Translations under genes and position numbers: made by a program
Assembly: GCA_954871525.1 (NCBI GenBank)
Contig: OX940870.1
Coordinates: 17,019,501-17,083,500 of the forward strand
DNA: 64,000 nt
Source: Parietaria judaica
Lineage: Eukaryota > Streptophyta > Magnoliopsida > Rosales > Urticaceae
Direction of reading: 5' to 3'
Shown here: piece by piece, positions 23,245 to 35,380 of the stretch
How positions within the stretch are numbered: position 1 is the first letter of the stretch
How the letters are laid out: each line of letters begins with the position of its first letter
Notes under the pieces: generated by a model
Databases searched by the model: none
Seen by the model: the letters and a program-made list of their open reading frames with translations, nothing else
Told to the model about the DNA's origin: nothing

Positions 23245-23653
23245 CAAGTCTTTTCGGGAAAGTTCTGTAATTACACAACATTTTGAGCTCAATTATGCTC
23301 ATATACACTCTACTATGTATATACACACATACATACGATTGTTGGCAACAATATGGATCACTTCATATGATAAATTTGATGAATTTGCAAATAAAAATTG
23401 AAATGGACTCTCTCTAATCATTAAATTCGTATTACAAGTTCAGAATGCTAAACAAAATGGGGAAATAACACTGAAATCACTCTTAGAGAAAGAAAGAAAT
23501 CAAATTCCGATCACAAGAGCGGCCAAAAATTAGAGAGCTCGTAAACATGTTCGGAAACGAGGGAGATTTTCAAGGGGCGAGCTTTGAATGGTTATCTTCC
23601 TGGGGCTGCTTATACATGGTTTGGAAACTTTTAGAACTCCAAAACAAAATTTC
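23245..23653. other. Intergenic/3' UTR region between convergent genes
   Basis: The PPR gene and the minus-strand GET2-like gene converge here about 410 bp apart. The sequence is AT-rich with no additional gene and should contain both polyadenylation regions. Confidence 0.6.
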
Positions 23654-24875
23654 CTAGGCAAATTTATCGGCAAAAGAGAGACCGCAAACGACGATTACTG
23701 CATACACAGCGCAATCCATGAAAACGGCATCAGCCACCTTATGCATAAGCAAGCCTACCTCTAAAGCATTGCCTAGTTGTGCAGCCAAATCATTACTATC
23801 GGCCGGTGGAGCCCTATTTCCTCCTCTATCGGCCGTTCCCGAACTTTGCTGTTTCTCAAGAAGTTGGGCAAGCACGACCGTGATATTCGCCAGCAAAACG
23901 AGCATGAGAGGCCTGAAGCTCAAAACGCCCTTCAAAAGCCTGTTGCCCAGTATAGGAAATCCCAGATATGACAAAACAACTAAGGTGGCAAAAGCAACGG
24001 AGCAAAACAGACGGGTTCTTTCCGTGGCTGCGACAGCAGAGCTTATTTGCTTGATGCCGAAGAGCTCGGATTTCTGAGCCCTCGCTTCCGCGTGTCTTTC
24101 GGGAGCCAAAGTTGACGTCGAATCACTGATTTCTGTTGACGAGAATAGGGGCGGTCTTCGGTCGATGCCTCTCGAGATAGAGTCACTTAGACTTTCGGCA
24201 TTGTTCTCAAATGTTCGCACCGGAGGAGGAACTAGGTTGCTTCCACCACAATCCACTTCAGTTGGGCCAACAACCGTGCTGCCCGGAGAAAACAGCACGA
24301 CATATGATGCCTCGCCGCCTTCTATATGCGCGGAAACTGCAAAACACGATGAGTGATGTATATATTACAAAATCATCACGAGGACTATCAGAATAAACTA
24401 ATAATCTTCCATGGATTCCTAGACTATTAACCATCGAAAGTTCTGAACATTTGAGATGATGAATACTAAGAAGAAATCAATCGTACCCAACCTCAACATC
24501 AGCAATTTAACTCGTATCTCGAAAATTTCAATCAAGTACGAGCCATACGAATTCCATCAAGCTGAGCTCGACAGAACATTTCATCGAAAACCAATCAATC
24601 GAGACTTTCAACAGATTCAAGATTTGTTTGCGAAACTAGAAATTTGCGACCACACTCACATACGTTTCCTTCAGTTCAGATTTGAAAATATAGGGAAGCA
24701 AAGACGAACCGTTGGGCGTATCGTGGGCGAGGTAGGAATCGGAATCAACATCGAAAGGAAGATCCGGCGAGGGAGAAGGAGGGAGGGTTTGGAGGCGGCC
24801 GGTGATGAGAGCGAGGCGGTCGGAGCTTCGGTCGATGATCTTCCTCCGGCGAGCTTCTCTGCTGCTCGTCGCCAT
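23654..24875 (-). CDS. G1IP: GET2/CAMLG-like ER receptor subunit for tail-anchored proteins (two exons)
   Basis: Exon 1 is 24875-24710 and exon 2 is 24336-23654 on the minus strand. The donor AACG/GTTCGT and acceptor TTTTGCAG/TTTCC keep the frame (phase 1) and give 282 residues. The N-terminus has a basic cluster followed by an amphipathic helix (SREARRRKIIDRSSDRLALITG). In GET2/CAMLG proteins such a cytosolic cluster binds the ATPase GET3. A low-complexity linker follows, then three predicted membrane helices at about residues 165-185, 193-214 and 260-278, matching the GET2 layout. It resembles Arabidopsis At4g32680 (GET1-interacting protein), which with GET1 forms the ER receptor inserting tail-anchored proteins. 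The 373-bp intron splits the GET3-binding segment from the membrane part. The start is the first ATG of exon 1. Assignment rests on motif and topology. Confidence 0.75.
24337..24709 (-). other. Intron of the GET2-like gene
   Basis: GT...AG borders on the minus strand (GTTCGT donor at 24709, GCAG acceptor ending at 24337), 373 bp. Reading through it gives premature stops, so it must be removed. Confidence 0.75.
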
Positions 24876-24889
24876 TGAAATTCCTCAGA

Positions 24890-26480
24890 GAAGTCGAAGC
24901 TGAGCTTCCTTCCAAATCCCAAATCCAATTCCTTAATTAACTAATCTCATTCACACGTGTAACGTTGTCCAATAATCTGTAATTTTAATTTAGATGATAA
25001 TTATTTAAAAAAAAAAAACTACATAATAATATTAAAAAGGATATTTTGGGCCAAAATTACTCTAATTTATTTGGTTGTCTTTATTTAGCCTTAGCCCCTC
25101 ACATCGTAAATATATATTTTATAAGTAACGAGCTAAACTATAATGCCCAAAAATCTCATGAGCAAGTTTACGCCTAAAACACATAATTTTATTTAGTCTA
25201 ATTACATGTTTAATATCTTCGGATGTTATCTAAGTAAAATAGTATACATGCTACGTTTAGTAAAAGGTGTGCTAAAAACAACTCTTGATAATTAACCATG
25301 TATAATTTATTTTAAAGAAATTTATCGTAAAACTCTAATGCTAATTTTAAGTTTTGGTGCAGTGTTGAATAAACGGAACTTTACGTCATGATCGGTGTGC
25401 TAAATATCTTAATTCATATAAACAAAATAATAACTTAATTTTTGGATTTTCCTACGATGATCAATTTTATAATCCTAAAGTAATTGAGATAATTAATAAT
25501 TATTTCCCTTAAAATATTTCTTTCATTTTATAAACCGTGTCAATAGTTATATAATACATTTTTTTAGTTTACGTGTATTGGGTATATATATCAATATATA
25601 TTTATATATATAAAGGTGATATTTAGGTGACATTAACATTAACAAGTTAAGTTTTCTTATAATTTAGTGTTAAGCGTAAACAAAGGGTAAAATTAGAATT
25701 TTCATATAGTTACTTCTCAACTAAGTGTTTCTTTTTATCTCTCTAACATAACCAAAACTAAAGTAAATAATAAAAAGAATAGAAGATTAAATTTAATTAT
25801 ATGGTATAAGATAAGATTATAATGGTTCTGTTAATCGAAGTTTGATGGGAATGTTATATACAACTATAATGCTCTCTTTCAATATTTTTCCATGACAATA
25901 TCATTTGGAACCATGATCAGACAAAAAAAAAATGCAAAAAGTTTTATAAAAGTATTATATATAGGCTATAAGTTATGTGAAATTTTAATAAATTTATTAA
26001 GCGTATAATATATTATAGCTAGATTATTTATGAGATTACTTTGTCACTAACCTGAATAGTAGTGGTCAATATAACATGAAATCCTTTAGATATATTGTCG
26101 CAATGTATATATTTATACAGAGCAACTAGTCTATGTTGTGCTACATTCAAATCTCACATGAATTTATGATTATTGGAGTGATAAATGTTATTTGTAAACC
26201 GATATTCTATATGAAGATTTTGATATCAATACTTAATGGAAAAAGGAATATGAATTCGTAAATCAAAGTATTTGCACACCGAGAATTGAGTAAGGTAGAC
26301 GATTTCCGCACAGACTGAATCACTAACGACTTCGAGGTAATTAAAGACTTCTTTTGCTTGCATTACAAGAATGAAATTGAATGGCGAATTATATGTTAAT
26401 GTACGCATAAGGTTGTATCATTGTTCCGATGTTTGTTCATTATGAATGGTGTATATGTTAAAAGATTAAATGATAGTGTA
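24890..26480. other. AT-rich intergenic sequence
   Basis: Upstream region of the GET2-like gene followed by featureless AT-rich DNA. No gene or complete element recognised. Confidence 0.5.
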
Positions 26481-26669
26481 TCTCAGTTGCTAAGTTTGGG
26501 TAGGCGGCGTGCCTGTTGCGATGTCTCTATAAAGAGACTATGATATATGGCGCGGTGTGGGAAGCCCGACTGATCACCGGGAATGTAATTGAGAATTTTC
26601 CCCACACGTCTGCGTGTAATGGTACGACCGGTCACATGTTAAAAGAATTGAAACGTTACGACCGACCGG

Positions 26670-26770
26670 TCGAAGTTAAAAGAAGTGACGAAAGGGTCAC
26701 AAGTAAAAGAAGTGACGAAAGGGTCACAAAGTTAAAAGAAGTGACGAACGGGTCAAATATTAAAAGAATT
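26670..26770. repeat. Tandem repeat, about 28-30 bp units
   Basis: GTTAAAAGAAGTGACGAAAG followed by GGTCACAA is repeated three to four times with small changes, preceded by CGACCGACCGGTCGA. Confidence 0.85.
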
Positions 26771-26888
26771 ATAGGGAATTGTGCAACAGGAGCGTCCATA
26801 ACAACGTCTACAAGCCTTAGCATTTGAGATACACACTATGGAAAAGAATTGGATAATGCATATTAAATTTGTTATATTAGTATGATCT

Positions 26889-27048
26889 GAATGTTAGCCC
26901 TCTTGTGTGCGTAAGGGGTATATGATATGAATGTTAGCCCTCCTGTGTTTGTAAGGGGCATATAATATGAAAACTAGCCCTCCTGTGAGGGTAAGGGGCA
27001 TATGATATGAAAACTAGCCCTCCTGTGTGGGTAAGGGGTATATGATAT
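26889..27048. repeat. Tandem repeat, 4 x 40 bp
   Basis: Four adjacent 40-bp units starting at 26889, 26929, 26969 and 27009 share TAGCCCTC, TGTG and GTAAGGGG followed by CATATGATAT or a close variant. Units 1-2 and 3-4 form two subtypes (GAATGT versus GAAAAC starts). Confidence 0.95.
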
Positions 27049-27513
27049 GAACAATGTTATATCATATCTTAATTGTCTTTACTTACCGAGCTTTCGCTCA
27101 TTAGAATTCTTGTAATGCAGACATTGCAGGTAATTCAAATGACGTTTGATGCTATTGGTTGAAGACTCCGAGCTAGAGATCTGATGCATATGAGATATTT
27201 ACGACCGTGGGATAGCTCGTTTGTACTTGGGGTATTTTGAGTGTCTTTACGCTAGGTAGAATAAAGCAAAAGAAAGAACAGAGTAATTTATTCCTCATCG
27301 TTTTGGATAAATAATGATAGTGGTTAGATATGAGAGAATATCGTTAGTGACATGCAAGATAAGAATATATCATATTAATATATAGATATATAAAATAGGT
27401 ATATATATATCCATATAGAAAAGAAAAAAAAAATGAAGCGTTTTTCAATGGCTCACTTATATGAGTTAAAAAAAATGAAAGCTAGTTTTATAGGCCGAAC
27501 GGGGCGTTACATA

Positions 27514-28553
27514 AACAAAGAAAAAAAAATTACAAGGTTTGCAGAATTGATTGCCTATATATTTTTTAGTCGTTGTTCGGATCTTTCGACTTGCCCAATC
27601 CCGTCTACGTGGAAAAAGTAATACTTGGAAAAAGAAAAAACGGCGCTCGGAAGTAGAAATCACAACTCAAAAGCAAAAGACATATCCATTAATCAAAGCT
27701 CCCAAAGAACTCAGATTTCTTAAACCATATGCTTAAAGAAGTGCCATCCCTTTGTCGCTCGGACCAAACACGTTGTCATGCTTGCCAGCTTGGAAAAAGA
27801 GGGGAATTTCCATTTACTCTTTGAAATTTCCATCATGTGAAACCTAGAGTTGGCGGATCATCATTATTTATACCAAGGAAGACACGTTTTTCCTCCACTA
27901 CTTAGAACAAAATACTTGGCAAAATCTCTCTTCGAAAGAACATTATGAGAAACCTAGAGTGTGTTGAGGTACAAATTCGTTCATGTCAATTTATATTGAT
28001 ACGATAAAATCTATCTATGTCGTTTATGAAGATGGTTTTTGCTTAAGAAGCTCAATACCAAAATCAAAGCCCATTAACGGAGTCAAAGGGGTTGATTAAG
28101 CGACAAGTCAACAGTCAAAGGAATAATGCGGAGAAGCCCGTCAATCAACAAAAAAGCCAGGCAATGAAGATGATTAGCCGGAAGAATAGAGAAGTTCATC
28201 GGCAAAAATGCACCCATCAACAAGGAGTCATCGATGAAACCTCGTCGATAAAGCCTCATCGATGAATCCTATCACTAGAGAAGAAAAACTTGCGAGAATA
28301 AAGGCAAGAAGCTTAGCAATGAGGAGCAGCTATGCGACGAGATCAGCGATAGACGACGAAGGACAATAGCAACAGGGAGTAAATAGTGCGGCATGAATAC
28401 GCCTTACAATTAGTAATGGCAATCACAAGCGTTATTTCTATATAATTAAAGCCTAGTAATTAAGGCAAGTATGAGGGAATCAAACACAACTGTAACCGAC
28501 CATTTATGAGTTCTGATCTTAGACAATGAACGACTTCCTAGGATCAACAACAT
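27514..28553. other. Intergenic or degenerate element leader
   Basis: No gene supported. Sequence around 28180-28300 with repeated TCATCGATGA-like words probably belongs to the untranslated leader of the gag pseudogene that follows, but no LTR or primer site is recognisable. Confidence 0.4.
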
Positions 28554-29776
28554 ATGGAGAATTCACGACACCAACCGCCATTCCAGCATCAAGGAGACTC
28601 ATCTTTAACACCTATAATTTTACCGACGGCGGATGAGTTATGGAAAAAGATTTATGCGCTTGAACAAAGGAACCAACAACTTGGGAAATTCTTGGCTATA
28701 AGAGGCAACACAAGGTGATCAATACAACGAGCATACAACGTCGATGGATCGACAAAAGGCGGATCTTCAAGAGCAAATGTAATGGTTGAACGAAAGGAAT
28801 TCAATTCTTTCACCTACACAAGACAGCCATAACAGTTTTCATTTGTGTTCACCGACACACAATGGAAATACCCCTATAACGAGAATGTAAGCGAGAGTGC
28901 CCGACAACTTGCGGAACGAGGAGTCAACTTCCCACCACTCAACTTAGCAGCGTGACACAAATAACAGGTGGAGATGTCATCTCAGCCACCAGCGACCATG
29001 CATACCACTCAGGAGTTGGCAATCCAGGAGCGAGTGGATATAGTCATCACAGAGCTTAATTCTAGGATGGGGTATGTTACAGCGCAGATGCATAAGGCAA
29101 CGATTGCAATACAAGAAATCAACTGAATCGTTGAGGAGACAAGGAGTACCTCGTTCTCTTCTCTGATCACCAATACCCAAGTGAACAACATTCTCAAGTT
29201 GCGATTAACATACTATAAGGGAGCAGTGGACCCAAAGACGCATGTGAAGCTTTCCGTATAGCGATGGGACGGATCAATGCATACGTACCAGAGAGGGAAG
29301 CATTAATATGTTTGCTTTTTGTAGACAGTTTGCAGGGAGCAGTTTTGGAATGGTTCTCGAGGCTACCTAAGAATTCATCTATTGTTTCGATGACTTGGTG
29401 TCATACTTCCTTAGGCACTACTCAGTGTACATGCAGACGGAAGTAAACATCGCAGACCTATGACGTTGGAGCAAGATAAGGGTAAGTCTTTGAGGAAGTC
29501 CATCAGGAAATTCAAGGAGGTGAAAGCAAAAATCTCAGGAGTGGAAGACTCAGTGTCCATTTTGGATTTGAAGCATAGTTTATAGTATGAGACGCCATTT
29601 CGTGAAGAGCTCACCAAATGTCGACCAATGACGATCAAAGAAACTTTGCACAAGGCCACTATCTTCACGACGATAGAGTAAAAGAGAGCTATATTGGAAA
29701 AGAAATACGGATGAGAAGAGAATAAGTTCATGTCGACGAGGGAGATTGTACCTGCGAAGAGACCTAAGAGGAATGG
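28554..29776 (+). pseudogene. Gypsy gag pseudogene, 5' portion (interrupted by the Tekay element)
   Basis: An ATG at 28554 opens a decayed reading frame. Recognisable capsid-type Retrotrans_gag blocks lie at about 29200-29700: a YKGAVDPKTHV-like start, then EALICLLFVDSLQGAVLEWFSRLP, then a segment ending near a basic KKYG. Several stops (for example in the ...AF/SV* stretch near 29257) and frameshifts inactivate it. It resembles the gag of Tat/Athila-type elements and not that of the Tekay element inserted into it. The frame resumes at 37510 after the insertion. Confidence 0.7.
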
Positions 29777-31644
29777 TGTAAAACCCATACTATATATTAT
29801 TATTTATTATAAAAAAATATACAAAAAAAAAAACGAGTGAAAAAAAAGGTCAAAATGGGTATTTGACCAACCTTGTTATGCCTCTCCTTTGTTTCCCATC
29901 TCGTAGCTTCTCTCTCCCTCTCCTCCAAAGAATTTTCTCTCTCATCCATTTTTCAAAGCCTCATACCATCTTCATCGGAAGTCCGATTTGCGCATGGTTG
30001 GTGGCGTTGGAAAGATCTCGGAGAGACGAAGCTAATGGCAGGCAAATGATGACGAGAAATTAAGGCGTTCGGCGGGAATATTGGCTAGAAGGTTCGATTA
30101 TAAACTTATAGATCTATTTCTTGTGGGCTTGAGTTTGAGAAAACTAATACCGGATTCGGATTTACAAAACTTGCTAGTGTTTGGTGGTGGTGCTCCACCG
30201 TCGTCGTCGTTGCCGTCAACCGCCACCGTCGGCCGCCGACGTCCTTCTCTGATTTTGAAATTGAATTGGGGGTTTGGAAACCCTCGTCGTGGAGATTAAA
30301 AGCCCTCGATCAATTTCATCAACCGACTTCCGGTGAGCTTCGATTCTTTTACCATACTTTCCAATTTTAAAGGATAAAATTGAGTGTGTTATGGGCCATG
30401 AATGATGAAATTGACTTTGCCGTTGTGTTTAGAATAGTCAAATTAGGCTAGGAGAGTTATTACATTTGTCGAAATGATGCTCGTTTTGCTGCATCGTTTT
30501 GCGTGCCCGAAGGGAATTCAGTCCGGGTGAAATTTTAGCATATCGGGTTTTAAATTGGCAATTTTAATTCCAATCTTAGTAACATTTGACTTATGAATGG
30601 AATCATTGTTATAGTTGGCACGGATAGTCGTCCCTTTGTCGCCTCAAAAATCATTTTATCCGTACCACCCGTTTTGAATAGTATATCGGATCCCGAAGTC
30701 TCTGATCATCGAACGCAAGGACAAGATGAACCCGCATATTCGACTAGCTAGTCGATCGGTAAAATTTTCCACGGATTGAGGTAAGTGTTATTACCTTTCT
30801 CTCTTATTAAAATGAATGTAGAAACCAACTAATTAAATTAAGATTGAACCGGATAGGTTAATATTGGAATTTGATAAAATTAATGTTATGATTATCGTCG
30901 CTTGAGAGCGAGGTAGAGAACCATGTATGGTTTAATATTCGTTATTATATATTATGTTTATGGTTACGTAGGGATGATGTGTGTTGATATGGTACCCGCT
31001 TCGGGCGGATGATGATTATTGTGATATGGTACCCGCTTCGGGCGGATGATGATTATTATGATATGGTACCCGCTTCGGGCGGATGAGCTGCTGACAAGCA
31101 GCTGGCGACTGCGCAGTAGGCCCATGGCGAACTTGCCGCCTTTGGGGGTATTCTCGTTATTATATTATTATTGATATCATGATTGAAAATTTATGATTAA
31201 ATGGTTTATGATGATGTTTAATTTATTTAATTGAAATTTGACTAATAATGGGTCGGTAAAGAGAATGGGTAATAGATTCACTATTGAGCATGTGGTGCTC
31301 ACCCCTTCCATATACACCTTTTTCTTTCCAGCTTCAGGTGGTGTTCAGTGTCGGTCTCCGGGCGAGGTGTAGTTTGATTCGGGATGTCCATATGTTGATT
31401 TTTCCTATTCGTACCTATAGGGATCGTCGAGGTGAATTCCGTATTTTATGTTGATCTTTTATTTAGGATATGTAATTGGATTAAATGAAGGATATTTGTG
31501 ATGGTGATACTTTATATTTTTCGTTTTATGGTGTTGTATAAACTGTGGTTGTTGATGTTGTATTGTCGTTTTAAGTCCCATGGGTAAAAATTATGTGTTT
31601 GTTGACGTGGACGTTCTAAATAACCCCCATATAAGGGCGTTACA
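29777..31644 (+). repeat. 5' LTR of the Tekay-type element
   Basis: 1,868 bp. Contains three units of GATATGGTACCCGCTTCGGG (about 35-bp period, 30990-31090), then GAGCATGTGGTGCTCACCCC near 31286, and ends GGGCGTTACA. Compared with the 3' LTR it lacks a block after CAGTAG...GGCCCATGGCG and another near the 3' end. Confidence 0.9.
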
Positions 31645-31647
31645 GTT

Positions 31648-31660
31648 TGGTATCAGAGCC
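31648..31660 (+). other. Primer-binding site (initiator methionine tRNA)
   Basis: TGGTATCAGAGCC lies three bases after the LTR end; it is complementary to the 3' end of initiator methionine tRNA. Confidence 0.9.
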
Positions 31661-32135
31661 TAGGTTATGGCACCTAGGGTACAACACCATATGTATATTT
31701 ATTTTCTTCGTGTTCTTTGGTCGTGTTTTGTTTTGTATCACCATCTATAATCTTGATATTTTAATCTTTTTACAGTTGATCAACATGGTCCGGAATTCCC
31801 GAAGTACCCTAAATCTGTTTCCCTTGTTAGATCATGAATAATCTACATGGTATTATATGTTCCATAATAAGTGATACGATCTCTTAGTTCTGCAGCTGAA
31901 ATAATGAAATATTTTACGGAGATCATGTTCCAAAATCCTCTATAGTTTGATGGATTTCCTAACGCTACAACAATTCAAAAGCGATTGTCAGTAATGAAGA
32001 AAAATTTTAAGTTCTTGATATTTATGATGTCGTAGTTAGCCCTGAAGCTAGAGTGGTAAAATTGGGGCCAAATACCTCGAGACGTGTGTTATTACTTCAA
32101 CGTTGTTCACTTATATAGGGTGAGTGACATAAGTT

Positions 32136-35100
32136 TTGATGATATGTAAGTTAAGCAAGTTTTTCATTGAGGAGAATAAATTTCCATTTAATGTATTCAT
32201 TCTTCATATGATCGAGTTTGATGTAACATTGGGAATAGATTTATTAGCAAAGTATCATGCCATAGTATATTTTACAAAAACACATGTCACTTTCAGAAAG
32301 AAAAATGGGCTAGTACTGAATATCACATTAAGGGTGGAATAATATGGCCACCTAATCCCATCTTGAAGTATGAGCCTTGAAAGGTCGGAAGTCAATTGTG
32401 TCATTGAAGATGTGGGGTATGGTGTCATGAACCCCTACATCCTTATAATACAAGGTTTTTATGATGTGTTCCCATCGGAGCTTCCAGGACTTCCTCCAAA
32501 ATGGGGATTGAGTTTGGCATTGACCTAGTTCTTGGGAGTTCTCTGATTTCTATGGCTCATTACCGTATGGCTTCAGCACAATTGGCAGAATTGAGGAAGC
32601 AATTAGAAGACTTGTTGAGTAAAAGGTTTATCTGGCATAGTACGTCACCGTGGGGAGCGTTGGTGTTATTCGCTAATAATATTGATGGTAGTTTATGCTT
32701 TTGTGTGGACTACAAACTGCTCAACAAGATAAAGATTAAGAATAAATGCCATTTATCGCGAATTGATGACTTATTCGACCAATTGGGAGGATGAAAATAC
32801 GTCTCAAAAATAGATTTGCGGTCGGGTTACCACCAATTGAGGATTCGATATGCCAACATCCTGAAAACCAGCGTTCCGTACACGATATGATCAATTTGAG
32901 TTCACGGTTATGCCTTTTGGTTTAGTGAAGGATCGAGCCGCGTTTATGGACTTAGTGAATAGGATTTTTCAACCATACTTGGATCGATTCATTGTTTTCC
33001 TCATTGACGACATACTTATCTATTCAAGAACCTTGGAGGAACACGCAGAACATTTTCAGATCGTTTTACAGACTTTGCGGGACTATCGTCTCTATGCAAG
33101 TAAAGAAAAATGTGAATTTTGGATGACAGAAGTGAAATTCTTAGGTCACGTGATCTCGCAAGAAGGTATTGTTGTAGATCCGTCAAAGATCAAAGTTATC
33201 TTGAACTGGAGGTAACCAAGAAATGTTATAGAAGTTCGAAGCTTCTTAGGGCTTGCGGGTTATTACAGGAAGTTCGTGGAAATTTTTTCAAAGATTGTTG
33301 CATCCCTAAGCAAGCTCACCAGAAAAGATGTTTAGTTCAGAAGGGATGATAAATGTGAAGAGTCTTTTTCAGAATTGAAATGATGATTGACGAGTGATCC
33401 TGTCCTTGTTGTTCCCAATGTAGATGAAGTATTTACAATGTATACTGATGCATCTCGAAGTGGACTAGGTTGTGTGCTCATGCAACAACGGAGAGTGGTG
33501 GCATATGGTTCTAGGATGTTGAAGTCGCACGAACTAAATTATCCTACCCATGACTTGGAGCTAGCAAGAGTGATATTTTCTCTTAAAATTTGGCGTTGTC
33601 ATCTTAATGGCTCAAGATTCGAGATATTCGCTGATCATTAAAGTCTCGGGAATTTGTTCGTGCAAAGAGATTTGAATCTACGACAACGAAAATAAGTGGA
33701 GTATATGGAAGATTATGAATTTTTTCTACAGTATCACCCAGGAAAAGCAAATGTGGTGGCCGATGCATTCATTCGGAAGAACCATGGCTTGTTTGCTTCT
33801 CTGACCTTGGAACCATGGAAAATATCGGTTACCATTGGTGATTTCAATTTAGAGTTCTATAGGATTCAAAGCATGTGCGTACCTCTTCATAGCCATTCCA
33901 TAAATGGTACTTCAAGTAAGACAAAGTTAGTGGAATGATGAGATATTACAAGAGATATGAAATCGGTTACAAGCTGGAGAACAACTTGAAGGATGGAGTG
34001 TGGGTGTCGATGGATTATTATTGTACAAATAGAGGCTTGCAGTATCCGATGATGCTACCTTACGAAGTGTCATCCTACAAGAAGCTCATTGTTCCAAGTT
34101 TACTATTCACCCAGGGAGTGCGAAAAAGTACCAAGATCTGAAGAGGCAATATTATTGGTACGAAATGAAATCTAATGTGGTGATGTTCATGAAAAGATGT
34201 CCAGTTTGCAAAATGGTTAAAGCAGAGCATCCGAAACCCAGCGGGGAGCTCAGACCGCTGGAAATACCCGAGTGAAAATGGGACTGCATCACTATGAACT
34301 TTGTTTTGGGGCTTCCTCGAACTCGAGGTGGCGTGATGCAGTGTGGGTGACTGATGATAGATTGACAAGATCAACCCACTTTATAGTCATTCAGGCAGAT
34401 TACAAGGTTTCCAAACTTTGTATACTATATGTGAAAAAAAAAAAGTAAAGCTTTATAGAGTCCCCGTTTCCAATAGTTTCCGACAGAGACGCTCGTTTCA
34501 CCTCAATGTTTTGGAGAGGATTACAGCAAGATATGAGAACGGATTTGAGTTTGAGCACAACTTTACACCCGCAGACTGATTGTCAATCGGAGCGAGTAAT
34601 TCAGATCTTAGAAGACATGCTTCGGGCGTGTGTCATGGATTTTGGGGAAAAGTGGAAGGAGCAACTACCATTCGTGGAGTTTTCTTACAATAATAACTTT
34701 CAGGCTAGTATCAGTATGGCATTATATGAGACCTTGTATAGTCAACCTTGTCGTTTGCCTCTTTGATAGGCCGAATATGAAGATCGTATTACTCTCGGTC
34801 CTTCCTACCTCAGAGAGACAACTTAAGCGATTGAGTTTATTCAAGAAAGGCTCAAGACTGCTAAAAGTCATCAGAAGAGTTATGCGGATCAAAGACGAAG
34901 GCAATTGGAATTCATGGTTGGCGGCTGTGTTTCTTAAGGTTACACCCATGCGTGGTGTTTCTCGTTTCGGGATAAAAGGAAAGTTGGTTCCGCGATACAC
35001 TGGTCCGTTCAAGATAGTTGAAAGAGTCGGACCACTCGCCTACATGCTTGACTTACCTCCGCAATTGTCTCATGCTCACAACGTATTTCACGTGTCGATA

Positions 35101-35328
35101 TTGAGAAGGTATGAACTCGATTCCCAGCAAATCATTGTGTAGTCAGAGATATCCATTCAAGGAAATTTGACGTATGATGAATACCTTATTCGGATTATCG
35201 ACCGCGAAGTTAAATTTTTTCGTCGGCGAGAGATCCCTCTAGTCAAAGTGGTGTGGAACAATCACGACGTAAGAGAGGCAACATGGGAGTCGGAGTCGGA
35301 TATGATTAGAAGTACCCCTTTTTGTTAG
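32136..35328 (+). pseudogene. Tekay pol pseudogene: protease end, RT, RNase H, integrase, chromodomain
   Basis: Protease C-terminus at 32136-32342 (DVTLGIDLLAKYHA). RT pieces at 32501-32794 and 32910-33215 ([29 protein letters not shown] with the IDD version of the catalytic pair; [16 protein letters not shown]). RNase H at 33387-33641 ([19 protein letters not shown]). Integrase pieces run from about 33935 to 34770 (HPQTDCQSERVIQ). A C-terminal segment at 34990-35139 reads PRYTGPFKIVERVGPLAYML. After a TAG at 35140-35142 the same frame continues into a chromodomain (IPLVKVVWNNHDVREATWE) ending at 35328. Frameshifts and stops occur in every domain. Chromodomains target integration to marked chromatin in chromoviruses. 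The locus is dead. Confidence 0.88.
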
Positions 35329-35380
35329 GAGTGATTATGTTTAAATTTTGAGGACGAAATTTTTTAAATGAGTGGAGTAT

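Larger units (their letters stand above)
26480..27513 (+). mobile_element. Probable solo LTR of a chromovirus-like Gypsy element
   Basis: The 3' border is GGGGCGTTACA at about 27503-27513, the same terminus as the Tekay LTRs at 31644 and 37509. It is followed by A-rich DNA and not a primer-binding site, so no internal domain follows. Upstream are tandem arrays (26674-26770 and 26889-27048) and CTTACCGAGCTTTCGCTCATTAG near 27080, the position where related LTRs have their gagc...gctcac segment. The 5' end could not be located with confidence and 26480 is approximate. Confidence 0.45.

Noticed and set aside
26889..27048. Regular 40-bp units that could suggest a CRISPR array
   Set aside because: Units are directly adjacent with no unique spacers, inside a plant LTR; this is an ordinary tandem repeat.
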